Part shown: positions 42,102 through 49,166 of the stretch, in pieces | How the letters are laid out: each line of letters starts with the position of its first letter | Position numbering within the stretch: position 1 is the stretch's first letter | Origin: F1-60-MAGs149 sp037133755 | GTDB lineage: Bacteria > Actinomycetota > Thermoleophilia > Gaiellales > F1-60-MAGs149 | NCBI GenBank assembly: GCA_037133755.1 | Contig: JBAXNN010000006.1 | Location: 1 to 64,000, forward strand | Reading direction: 5' to 3' | Length of the DNA stretch: 64,000 nucleotides | Translations under genes and position numbers: made by a program | The notes under the pieces: generated by a model | What the model saw: the letters and a program-made list of their open reading frames with translations, nothing else | Database searches by the model: none | What the model was told of the DNA's origin: nothing

Positions 42102-43346
42102 ATGACTGACTTCCGCGACCAAAAGCGCTACGACGCGCACCAAGAGGCGATGCGCAACTCGCGCCGTGCCAAGCAGCGCGCGTCTGCCCGCGGGCAGCAG
42201 CGTCGCCGCCGGATGGTTGCCGTCGCAATCCTGCTTCTACCCGTCGCAGTTGCTGCGTTCGCCTTCACCTGGAGCCGCAGCAATCCGGCACCCAAGAAGG
42301 CCAAGCCCGTCTCCGCCACGTCGACGACCCCCCGCCAGAGCGCCGCAGAGCAGGCAGTCGGCGGCCGCGTCGCGATGCCCGAGCACATCCGCGGCGTCCA
42401 CGCGACCTCGTACGCCGTCGCGACGCCGAGCCTCTTCGAGCCGATCATGGCGCTCGCCGATCCGAAGGTCGGCATGAATGCGATCCAGATCGACGTCAAG
42501 GACGAACGCGGCGAGCTGGCGTTCTCCACGCCGATCCCGCTCGCCAAGAAGAGCGGCGCAGAGCAGAACGTCTACGACCCGATCAAGGTCTTGCGTCGCG
42601 CCCACGACGCGGGTCTTTACACCATCGCCCGCATCGTCACGTTCCAGGACGGCTACGCGCCACAGGCTGATCCGTCGGTTGCCCTCCATACGCCGAACGG
42701 TGGTCTCTGGAAGAACAACTTGGGCATCACGTGGCTCGACCCGACGAACGAGAAGGCTTGGGACTACCCCATTCAGGTCGCCCAGTACGCGGCCGAGCTC
42801 GGCTTTGACGAGATCATGTTCGACTACGTCCGCTACCCGACCGACGGCGACGCGACGAAGATGGCGTTCAAGGATCCGGGCCGTCCGCGCCAGGACACCA
42901 TCACCTCGTTTCTGAAGAAGGCCTCTGCCAAGCTGAAGCCACTCGGTGTCCATGTCTCCGCCGCGTTCTTCGGCCTGGCTGCCACCGCCGATCTGGGCAT
43001 CGGTCAATGGCCCGGCAAACTGCGCAACACCCTCGACGCGGTGTATCCGATGATCTACCCGTCGCACTTCACCGACGGTCAGTTCGGGATCGACAAGCCC
43101 GGTGATACACCGGGCCCGACTATCGCGGCCGCGATGTCCGATTGGCGCCGCAAGACCAATGGCGGCACCATGCAGATTCGACCTTGGCTCCAGGACTTCA
43201 CGCTTGGTGGAATCCCGTACGGCGCCCGTGAGGTCAAGGAGCAGATCGCGGCAGCGGATCGCACGGGCGGCGGCGGCTGGCTGCTCTGGAACGCCCAGTG
43301 CCTCTACAGCGCCGGCGTCTTCGAAGGCACGAACGGCCAGCCGTAA
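42102..43346 (+). CDS. Putative glycoside hydrolase (DUF4015-like), membrane-anchored
   Basis: 414 residues from ATG 42102. A basic N-terminus (RRAKQRASARGQQRRRR) precedes a signal-anchor helix (AVAILLLPVAVAAFAFTWS) and a linker; the catalytic-type domain begins EHIRGVHATSYAV and shows NAIQIDVKDERGELAFST, IARIVTFQD, LDPTNEKAWDYPIQVAQYA and GFDEIMFDYVRYPTDGD, a TIM-barrel pattern of the DUF4015 putative glycoside hydrolases. DAVYPMIYPSHF follows. Substrate unknown. A TACTAT hexamer at 42082-42087 may give a leader of about 8 nt. Convergent with era after 3 nt. Confidence 0.85.
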   Translation: MTDFRDQKRYDAHQEAMRNSRRAKQRASARGQQRRRRMVAVAILLLPVAVAAFAFTWSRSNPAPKKAKPVSATSTTPRQSAAEQAVGGRVAMPEHIRGVHATSYAVATPSLFEPIMALADPKVGMNAIQIDVKDERGELAFSTPIPLAKKSGAEQNVYDPIKVLRRAHDAGLYTIARIVTFQDGYAPQADPSVALHTPNGGLWKNNLGITWLDPTNEKAWDYPIQVAQYAAELGFDEIMFDYVRYPTDGDATKMAFKDPGRPRQDTITSFLKKASAKLKPLGVHVSAAFFGLAATADLGIGQWPGKLRNTLDAVYPMIYPSHFTDGQFGIDKPGDTPGPTIAAAMSDWRRKTNGGTMQIRPWLQDFTLGGIPYGAREVKEQIAAADRTGGGGWLLWNAQCLYSAGVFEGTNGQP

Positions 43347-43349
43347 CGG

Positions 43350-44234
43350 CTACGGGCCGAGTCGGTCCAGCAGCGCCGGATCGTCTCGCCAGCCACGCTG
43401 CGTTCGCACGCGCAGCTCCAGCATGACCTTGCCGCCGATGATGCGCTCGATGCCAGGGCGCGCTGACGTGCCGATGTCGCGGATCATCGTGCCGCCCGCG
43501 CCGATCACGATGCCCTGCTGCGACTTCGAGTCCACGTAGATCGAGGCCTCGATACGGGCTGCGCGCCGGCGGGTCGGGGGGTCGTACTCCTCGACGACAA
43601 CCGTGAGTGCATGCGGCACCTCGTCACGGAGGCGGCGGAGAGCCTGCTCCCGGATCAACTCGGAAATCTGCAGACGCACCGGATCTGACGAACGCGCCTC
43701 GTCGGGAAACAGGGCCGGCCCCTCGGGCGCCAGGCGCACGAGGTCGGCCACCAGCGCTGCAACACCGTCCCCGGTCTTCGCAGACACCGGGTGCAGTTCT
43801 GCGAAGGGCCCGAGTTCGGCGGCGGCCTGCATGGCCTGGGCGATGCGCTCCGGCGGCATGCCGTCGGTCTTGTTTACGACGACGATGACGGGGACTCCAG
43901 CGGCGAACGCTGCCTCGGCGCTGGCCCGATCGCCGCCGCCAATGGACTGCGTGCCGTCGAGCACGAGCAGGACGACGTCAACATCGGAGAGCGTCTCCTT
44001 GACGCTCTCCGCCATGCGGCGCGTCAGGCCATCCCGCGGGATTTGAATCCCAGGGAGGTCCGCGAGCACGAGCTGCCAGCCGTCTCCGTGCGCGATACCG
44101 GCGATGCGTCGGCGCGTGGTCTGCGGGCGACTCGACGTGATCGTGACGTGCTCTCCGACGATCTTGTTGACGAGGGTGCTCTTGCCGACGTTCGGTCGGC
44201 CGGCAAGACCGACGAGTGCGCAGCGAAACTCCAC
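43350..44234 (-). CDS. era: GTPase Era
   Basis: Essential GTPase that binds 16S rRNA and assists 30S assembly. 294 residues: G1 GRPNVGKST (residues 12-20), G3 DLPG in place of the usual DTPG, G4 NKTD, G5 SAKTGDG, and the C-terminal KH domain QQGIVIGAGGTMIRDIG. GTG start at 44232-44234, 6 nt after TACCCT, so probably leaderless. The G3 Thr-to-Leu change is a mild oddity. Stands alone between the glycoside hydrolase gene and the divergent GntR gene. Confidence 0.95.
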   Translation of the reverse strand: MEFRCALVGLAGRPNVGKSTLVNKIVGEHVTITSSRPQTTRRRIAGIAHGDGWQLVLADLPGIQIPRDGLTRRMAESVKETLSDVDVVLLVLDGTQSIGGGDRASAEAAFAAGVPVIVVVNKTDGMPPERIAQAMQAAAELGPFAELHPVSAKTGDGVAALVADLVRLAPEGPALFPDEARSSDPVRLQISELIREQALRRLRDEVPHALTVVVEEYDPPTRRRAARIEASIYVDSKSQQGIVIGAGGTMIRDIGTSARPGIERIIGGKVMLELRVRTQRGWRDDPALLDRLGP

Positions 44235-44240
44235 CCCTGC

Positions 44241-44246
44241 AGGGTA
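44241..44246 (-). promoter_or_regulatory. Putative leaderless -10 element of era
   Basis: TACCCT on the minus strand, 6 nt before the GTG start at 44234. Confidence 0.5.
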
Positions 44247-44308
44247 CGTCAGTGCGCGCCGAACCCACCCCGGCCGCCGCGCTCAAGTACTCTGCCGATT
44301 GGAGTTCT

Positions 44309-45058
44309 ATGAGCAACAGCCCCACTGCCCGCGACACCGTGTTCTCTCCCCTGCGGGTCGAGGGCGCGGTCGAGCGCATCGTGCGACGTCTTGGTGAGGC
44401 GATTGGATCTGGGGTGCTCCAGCCAGGCGAGCGACTCCCACCGGAGGTAGAACTGGCCGAGCGACTCGATGTCGCGCCGATGACCCTGCGCCAGGCCCTC
44501 GCGATTCTCCGCGATGCCGGCTACGTGGAGACCCGCCGTGGTCGCGGCGCCGGCACCTTTGTTGTCGATGACGTCGCTGGCCCCCTCGGCAATGCGCGTC
44601 GCGTCCCGAGCCACGACGAGCTACGTGACCTCATCGATTGGCGCCGTGCCGTCGCGGGTGAGACGGCCTTCCTCGCTGCCGAGCGAGCGGATGCGGGGGC
44701 CCGACAACGCATTGCCGAGACGGCGGCACGGGCCGAGGCCTCCGCATTCGGCGACTTTGCGGACTACCGGCTGTCGGACAGCGGGTTTCATCTCGCCGTG
44801 GCCGAAGCAAGTGGCAGCCCTCGCCTCGTGGTCGCGGAGACCGCCATCCAAGCCGAACTCGGCGAGATCCTCGGCTCGCTGCCGGGGAGCGACTCCACCG
44901 AGGCTGTGCGAGCCTCAACCATGGGGCACACGCCGCTTCTGGCGGCGATTCTTCAGAACGACGCACCGGGCGCCCGCGATGCCATGGTCGCTCATGTCGA
45001 GGCAACGTACGACTGGATCGTGGGCCTCCATCTCGGCCGACTTAAGAACCACCCTTGA
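44309..45058 (+). CDS. GntR-family transcriptional regulator (FadR subfamily)
   Basis: 249 residues. N-terminal winged helix-turn-helix with LQPGERLPPEVELAERLDVAPMTLRQALAILRDAGYVETRRGRGAGTFV, and a helical C-terminal FCD effector domain (LRDLIDWRRAVAGETAFLAAERAD, then FHLAVAEASGSPRLV with the likely metal/ligand His). ATG 44309 has GGAG 5 nt upstream; a TACTCT hexamer at 44288-44293 may be its -10. It lies 31 nt before the P450 gene and is the obvious candidate regulator of the amine block. Effector unknown. Confidence 0.92.
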   Translation: MSNSPTARDTVFSPLRVEGAVERIVRRLGEAIGSGVLQPGERLPPEVELAERLDVAPMTLRQALAILRDAGYVETRRGRGAGTFVVDDVAGPLGNARRVPSHDELRDLIDWRRAVAGETAFLAAERADAGARQRIAETAARAEASAFGDFADYRLSDSGFHLAVAEASGSPRLVVAETAIQAELGEILGSLPGSDSTEAVRASTMGHTPLLAAILQNDAPGARDAMVAHVEATYDWIVGLHLGRLKNHP

Positions 45059-45082
45059 TTCGTGAAATCTAGGGAGTAGAGT
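45055..45082 (+). promoter_or_regulatory. Promoter of the P450 operon (leaderless)
   Basis: TTGATT (45055-45060), 16-nt spacer, TAGAGT (45077-45082), then 7 nt to ATG 45090. The -35 overlaps the last codons of the GntR gene. Confidence 0.65.
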
Positions 45083-45089
45083 TCTTCGC

Positions 45090-46310
45090 ATGGTCGCGAC
45101 CCAGTCCCCCATCGACGCGCCCGACCTGCCGTTCTTCGACGTCAATGATCCCACCTTCTCCGTCCGCTCCGACTTGGTGCGCGCCGCGCGCGACGCCGGA
45201 CCGTACGCACGGACGCCGTATGGCCTTGCCGTCCTGCGGTACGCCGAGGTCAACGCGCTCGTCAACGACAAGCGCCTCATCCAGGGCAGCGCCCGCTGGT
45301 CCGAGCACAACGGCATCACCGGCGACTGGGCCACCTGGTGGGCCAACATCGTCCTCAACAAGGAGGGCGCCGAGCACGTCCGCCTACGCAAGTTGGTGAA
45401 CCCGGCGTTCTCCTCCAAGCACGTCGAAGGGCTTGTGCCCAAGTTCCAAGAGCTCGCCAACGAGCTGATTGATGGCTTCATCGACGACGGGCAGTGCGAG
45501 TTCATGCACCAGTTCTCCGAGCCGTACGCCACCCGCGTGATCTGCCGGCTCCTCGGGGTCGATGACTCCAACTGGGAAGAACTCGCCCTCTACGCCGAGA
45601 AAATGAGTCTCGCGCTGTCGATTGCAGCCAAAGAGCGTCTCGACGAGGTCGAGTGGGGACTCGAGCAGATGGGGATCTACGCCGACGGCCTGATCGCGGA
45701 GCGCCGTGCCTCGCCGACGGATGACTTCCTGCAGACCCTCGTGGATGCGAACGAGGACGGCGATCGCCTGAGCGACGCGGAGTTGCGCACCACGGTCATT
45801 CTGCTGTTCCAAGGCGGCATCGACACGACGCGCAACCAACTCGGACTGGCCATGGATCTGTTCGTCCGGCACCCTGACCAGTGGGCATTGCTGCGCGAGC
45901 ACCCGGAGTACGCCGCCAACGCGGTCGAAGAGGTCATGCGCATGCGCCCGACGACGACGTGGGTCACGCGCGAAGCAGCCGAGGACTGCGACATCGACGG
46001 GATCTTCGTCCCTCAGGGCACCACGATCCATCTCTTCACGGAGTCGAGCGGTACCGACCCGCGGGCGGTTGCTGCGCCCGACTTCGACATCACCAACGAC
46101 ACGCGCCCAAAGCACTTCGGCTTCGGCGGCGGACGCCACTATTGCCTCGGACACTTCATCGCTCGTGGCGACATGATGGAGGCGCTCAGCCTGCTCGCCC
46201 AACGCCTGCCCGGACTTCGCTACGCCGAGGAGCCCGAATGGCTGCCCGACTCCGGCAATACCGGCCCCGTCCGCCAGGTGCTCACCTGGGATCGCAAGGA
46301 AGCACGATGA
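45090..46310 (+). CDS. Cytochrome P450
   Basis: Soluble bacterial class I-type P450, 406 residues. Haem ligand Cys352 in FGFGGGRHYCLG; I-helix oxygen-activation motif LLFQGGIDTTRNQ (Gly-Gly-x-Asp-Thr-Thr); K-helix ExxR in VEEVMRMRP. No ferredoxin or reductase partner is adjacent. Its stop overlaps the next start as ATGA, so it is coupled to the glutamine synthetase-like gene. Context suggests it hydroxylates or N-dealkylates an amine or its gamma-glutamyl derivative, which is inference. Confidence 0.95.
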   Translation: MVATQSPIDAPDLPFFDVNDPTFSVRSDLVRAARDAGPYARTPYGLAVLRYAEVNALVNDKRLIQGSARWSEHNGITGDWATWWANIVLNKEGAEHVRLRKLVNPAFSSKHVEGLVPKFQELANELIDGFIDDGQCEFMHQFSEPYATRVICRLLGVDDSNWEELALYAEKMSLALSIAAKERLDEVEWGLEQMGIYADGLIAERRASPTDDFLQTLVDANEDGDRLSDAELRTTVILLFQGGIDTTRNQLGLAMDLFVRHPDQWALLREHPEYAANAVEEVMRMRPTTTWVTREAAEDCDIDGIFVPQGTTIHLFTESSGTDPRAVAAPDFDITNDTRPKHFGFGGGRHYCLGHFIARGDMMEALSLLAQRLPGLRYAEEPEWLPDSGNTGPVRQVLTWDRKEAR

Positions 46311-47674
46311 CCGATGCCCTGACCACGCACCGCGAGGCCAACGCCAACGCGGCCGACGAACTCGCCGCCCGCATCAAGCAGGCCAACGTGGAGTTCATCT
46401 ACTACCAGTTCGTTTCGATCAACGGGCGGGTGCTCGCCAAGGTCGTGCCGGCCGCGCATCTCAAGCGGAGCCTCGACAAGGGCGTCCAGTTCCATGGCTC
46501 GGCCATTGCCGACGTCGCGGCCGATCGCCATGGCGAGCTATTCGGCGGCGGCATTGCAGCGGAGGAGTTCGCGGTCATCCCCGACTCCGACTCCTTTCAG
46601 GTCCTGCCGTGGGAGCCCAGCGTCGGACGCTTCCTCTGCAGCCTCTACCGCCGCGACGACAGCCATCGCGATCCTGGCGCGCCGCTGTCGACAGACGTCC
46701 GCGGCGTCATGCGGCGTGCCATTGACGGCCTCGAACAGCGCACGGGGTACGAGCTGCGCAGTGGCACCGAGCCCGAAGTGACGTGGAAGGGCGAGGGCTA
46801 CGACCCCGTTGCCCGCCCCGGCGTGAGTACGGCGTACCACGCCGGCACGCTCGAGCTGACGCGCGAGATCTACCAGCGCGTGATTCGCTACGCCCGCGCG
46901 ATGGGCATCGACATGATCGAAGGCGATTACGAAGACGCCGGGCAGATCGAATTGAACTTCATGTACGACCGCGCGGATCGCACCGCTGACCGCCTGCTGA
47001 CGTACCGCCAGATCTGCGTGCAGGTAGCCCGCGAACTCGGCATCGAGGTCACCTTCATGCCGAAGCCCGAGATCGGCATCATGGGCAACGGCTGCCATCA
47101 CAACCTGTCGCTCTGGAAGGACGGGCAGAACGCCTTTGCGGAGCCCGGACGACGAGAGCTGCACATCACCGAGACGGCCAAACATGCGCTCGGAGGCCTG
47201 CTCGCGCACGCTGCGGCATCGATGGCCGTCTACGGGAGCACGGTGAACTCCTACAAGCGCTACTGGGACGCCGGACAGTTCGCCCCGTCGCGCGTTGACT
47301 GGGGTCTCGACGACCGCAGCCGCAGCGTGCGCATCAGCGCCAGCGGACGCCTCGAGCTGAAGCTTCCCGACTCGATCGTCAACCCGTACCTCTCCCATGC
47401 CCTGATTGCGGCCGCGATCGAGGACGGACTCGACAGCTCCATCGACCCTGGGCCGGCGCCCGAACCTGGCGTCACCGGCCCAGAGAAATTCGATGCACTG
47501 CCGTTGACGCTGGGTGACGCCGTGGAGAAGTTTGCGAGCTCTGCCTTCGTCCGCGGCGCCCTGGGCGAAGATCTGACCAACCTCTATGCCGACTTCAAAC
47601 GCGACGAGTGGGCCCGCTTCTGCGGAGCGGTCACCGAATGGGAGAACATGATGTACAGGCAGTGGATTCCATGA
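46307..47674 (+). CDS. PuuA-like gamma-glutamylamide synthetase (GS fold)
   Basis: 455-residue glutamine synthetase-fold ligase. Active-site elements: SGTEPEVTWKG, DYEDAGQIELNFMYD, MGNGCHHNLSLW (variant of NGSGMHxHxSL), GSTVNSYKR, RSRSVRISA and LELKLPDSIVNPYL, where Lys replaces the usual Arg. The variants are those seen in enzymes that glutamylate amines rather than ammonia. ATGA overlaps tie it to the P450 upstream and the binding-protein-like gene downstream. Third GS-family gene of the window, clearly distinct from glnA. Amine substrate unknown. Confidence 0.87.
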   Translation: MTDALTTHREANANAADELAARIKQANVEFIYYQFVSINGRVLAKVVPAAHLKRSLDKGVQFHGSAIADVAADRHGELFGGGIAAEEFAVIPDSDSFQVLPWEPSVGRFLCSLYRRDDSHRDPGAPLSTDVRGVMRRAIDGLEQRTGYELRSGTEPEVTWKGEGYDPVARPGVSTAYHAGTLELTREIYQRVIRYARAMGIDMIEGDYEDAGQIELNFMYDRADRTADRLLTYRQICVQVARELGIEVTFMPKPEIGIMGNGCHHNLSLWKDGQNAFAEPGRRELHITETAKHALGGLLAHAAASMAVYGSTVNSYKRYWDAGQFAPSRVDWGLDDRSRSVRISASGRLELKLPDSIVNPYLSHALIAAAIEDGLDSSIDPGPAPEPGVTGPEKFDALPLTLGDAVEKFASSAFVRGALGEDLTNLYADFKRDEWARFCGAVTEWENMMYRQWIP

Positions 47675-48390
47675 GCACCTACGACCTCGTCACCCTAGGC
47701 ACGTTGACCCTTGGCTGCGGTGACCTCGACGCGATGCCGTTGATGGGTCTCATGCTCCCGGACGGCACCCGCCCCGGCTACGAGCCAGACGCGGCTCGTC
47801 TTGTCGCGGACCAGTTGGGTCTCGAGCTGGTCTGGGTCCCGCTGTCGTGGAGCGACTTCTACCCGTCCTTGCACGCGCACCAGGTCGACGGCATCTGGTG
47901 CGGCCAGGGCATCACCGACCACCGGCGGACGCTCGCCGACTTCACGCGCCCCTACGCGATCTTCAACGAGTCGCTGGTGACGCGGGTTGAAAGCACGATC
48001 TCCAACCCGCTGGAATGCGCGGGCAAGCGGATCGGTGCCATTGCCATGAGTACGAACATGGCGCTCACCGAGACCTTTCCCGGCGTGATCCCGGTGCCGT
48101 TCGACGGCGCCACGGATGACGTCTACGCCGACATGATCGCCGCCACCCGGTCGGGCGAAATCGATGGCTTCGTCGATGACGACGTGGTCATGGTCACGCT
48201 CGACGACGACCCGGAGCTACGGCTGGCGTTCACGATCGAGACGCGCAACCAGTGGGGCATCGCCGTCCGCCACGGCGAGGACGCGCTGCGCGAAGCCTTG
48301 GACGATGCTCTCGCGACGATCATCGGCGATGGGGCGCTTGAGGCTGTGTGGACACGGCACATGCCCGATCTGCCGTGGCCACTCGGCTAG
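47671..48390 (+). CDS. Family 3 solute-binding-like protein without a signal peptide
   Basis: 239 residues of the amino acid-type bacterial extracellular solute-binding family 3: GTLTLGCGDLDAMPLMGLML, RPGYEPDAARLVADQLGLELVWVPL, WSDFYPSLHAHQVDGIWCGQGIT and RRTLADFTRPYAIFNESLV are the ligand-site segments. The sequence begins MSTYDLVTLG, so there is no signal peptide, lipobox or anchor, and it should be cytosolic. ATGA overlap with the GS-like gene makes it part of the P450 operon. It may bind the amine or its glutamyl derivative, or be an enzyme of the cyclohexadienyl-dehydratase kind; both are guesses. Confidence 0.82.
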   Translation: MSTYDLVTLGTLTLGCGDLDAMPLMGLMLPDGTRPGYEPDAARLVADQLGLELVWVPLSWSDFYPSLHAHQVDGIWCGQGITDHRRTLADFTRPYAIFNESLVTRVESTISNPLECAGKRIGAIAMSTNMALTETFPGVIPVPFDGATDDVYADMIAATRSGEIDGFVDDDVVMVTLDDDPELRLAFTIETRNQWGIAVRHGEDALREALDDALATIIGDGALEAVWTRHMPDLPWPLG

Positions 48391-48394
48391 TCGC

Positions 48395-48400
48395 TAGGCT
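48395..48400 (+). promoter_or_regulatory. Putative leaderless -10 element of the PuuD-like gene
   Basis: TAGGCT ending 6 nt before ATG 48407, in the 16-nt gap after the binding-protein-like gene. Confidence 0.5.
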
Positions 48401-48406
48401 GCCCGC

Positions 48407-49126
48407 ATGCGTCCGCCCGTTATCGGCCTGACCGCCTTTCGTCGCGATCTTCCGACGTACCTCGGCGACCAGACCGATCTCTATACGCTCGATCCGAACT
48501 ACACCGACGGGATCACGCGCGCTGGCGGGCTGCCGCTGATCATCCCGCATAACGAGGATGCCGAGGCGGTTCTCGATCTTCTGGACGGTCTCGTGATGAC
48601 CGGCGGGGGCGATCTGCATCCCGAGCACTACGGCGCGGAGACCGCGACCGAGCTCGAGGACTCCAATGCCGGCGCCGACGTCTGGGAGCTTGCCCTTGCC
48701 CGCGGCGCGCGTGCACGTCGTCTGCCTGTCCTCGGGATCTGCCGCGGCATGCAGGCCCTGGCCGTAGCCGCTGGCGGGACGATGATTCAGGACCTGAAGC
48801 CCGAGCACGGCCATCCCATCATCGAAAGCACGCCCGTTGCGCTGATGGGCTCACGCCACGATGTCACCGTCGACGAGGGTTCGGAGATCGCGCGCGTCAT
48901 GGGCTCTCGCACGTTCGCCGTCAACTCGATCCACCATCAGGCGGTCGTCGATCCAGGCGACATGATCGCCACGGCGCGCGTGGGGCAGGTCGTTGAGGCA
49001 CTCGAAGGGTCGGGCGACTGGGAGGTGGTCGGCGTCCAGTGGCATCCCGAGAAGATGCACGAGCCGGAACAGCACGCGCTCTTCCAGTTTGTCGTGGACG
49101 CCGCGCGTCGACGTCGCGACGCCTAG
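48407..49126 (+). CDS. PuuD-like gamma-glutamyl amide hydrolase (peptidase C26)
   Basis: Class I glutamine amidotransferase-type hydrolase of the gamma-glutamyl-GABA hydrolase group, 239 residues. Nucleophile Cys112 in LGICRGMQ, oxyanion loop VMTGGGDLHPEHYG, and the catalytic His213/Glu215 in VQWHPEK; VNSIHHQAV is the PuuD-type segment. In the Puu pathway this enzyme removes glutamate after the amine part has been oxidised. Following a GS-fold ligase, the pairing is strong evidence for a gamma-glutamylated intermediate. Confidence 0.92.
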   Translation: MRPPVIGLTAFRRDLPTYLGDQTDLYTLDPNYTDGITRAGGLPLIIPHNEDAEAVLDLLDGLVMTGGGDLHPEHYGAETATELEDSNAGADVWELALARGARARRLPVLGICRGMQALAVAAGGTMIQDLKPEHGHPIIESTPVALMGSRHDVTVDEGSEIARVMGSRTFAVNSIHHQAVVDPGDMIATARVGQVVEALEGSGDWEVVGVQWHPEKMHEPEQHALFQFVVDAARRRRDA

Positions 49127-49127
49127 A

Positions 49128-49151
49128 CAACTGTCCAGCGGGCCAACTGTC
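49128..49151 (+). repeat. Direct repeat CAACTGTC upstream of the molybdoenzyme gene
   Basis: CAACTGTC occurs at 49128-49135 and 49144-49151, 16 nt apart, ending 4 nt before the -10 hexamer. It occupies the place of a -35 and could be an activator or repressor site. Confidence 0.4.
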
Positions 49152-49154
49152 GCG

Positions 49155-49160
49155 TACACT
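49155..49160 (+). promoter_or_regulatory. Putative leaderless -10 element of the molybdoenzyme gene
   Basis: TACACT ending 6 nt before ATG 49167, the same hexamer and spacing as at the sulfonate operon. No -35 match at the right distance. Confidence 0.55.
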
Positions 49161-49166
49161 CGCGGC

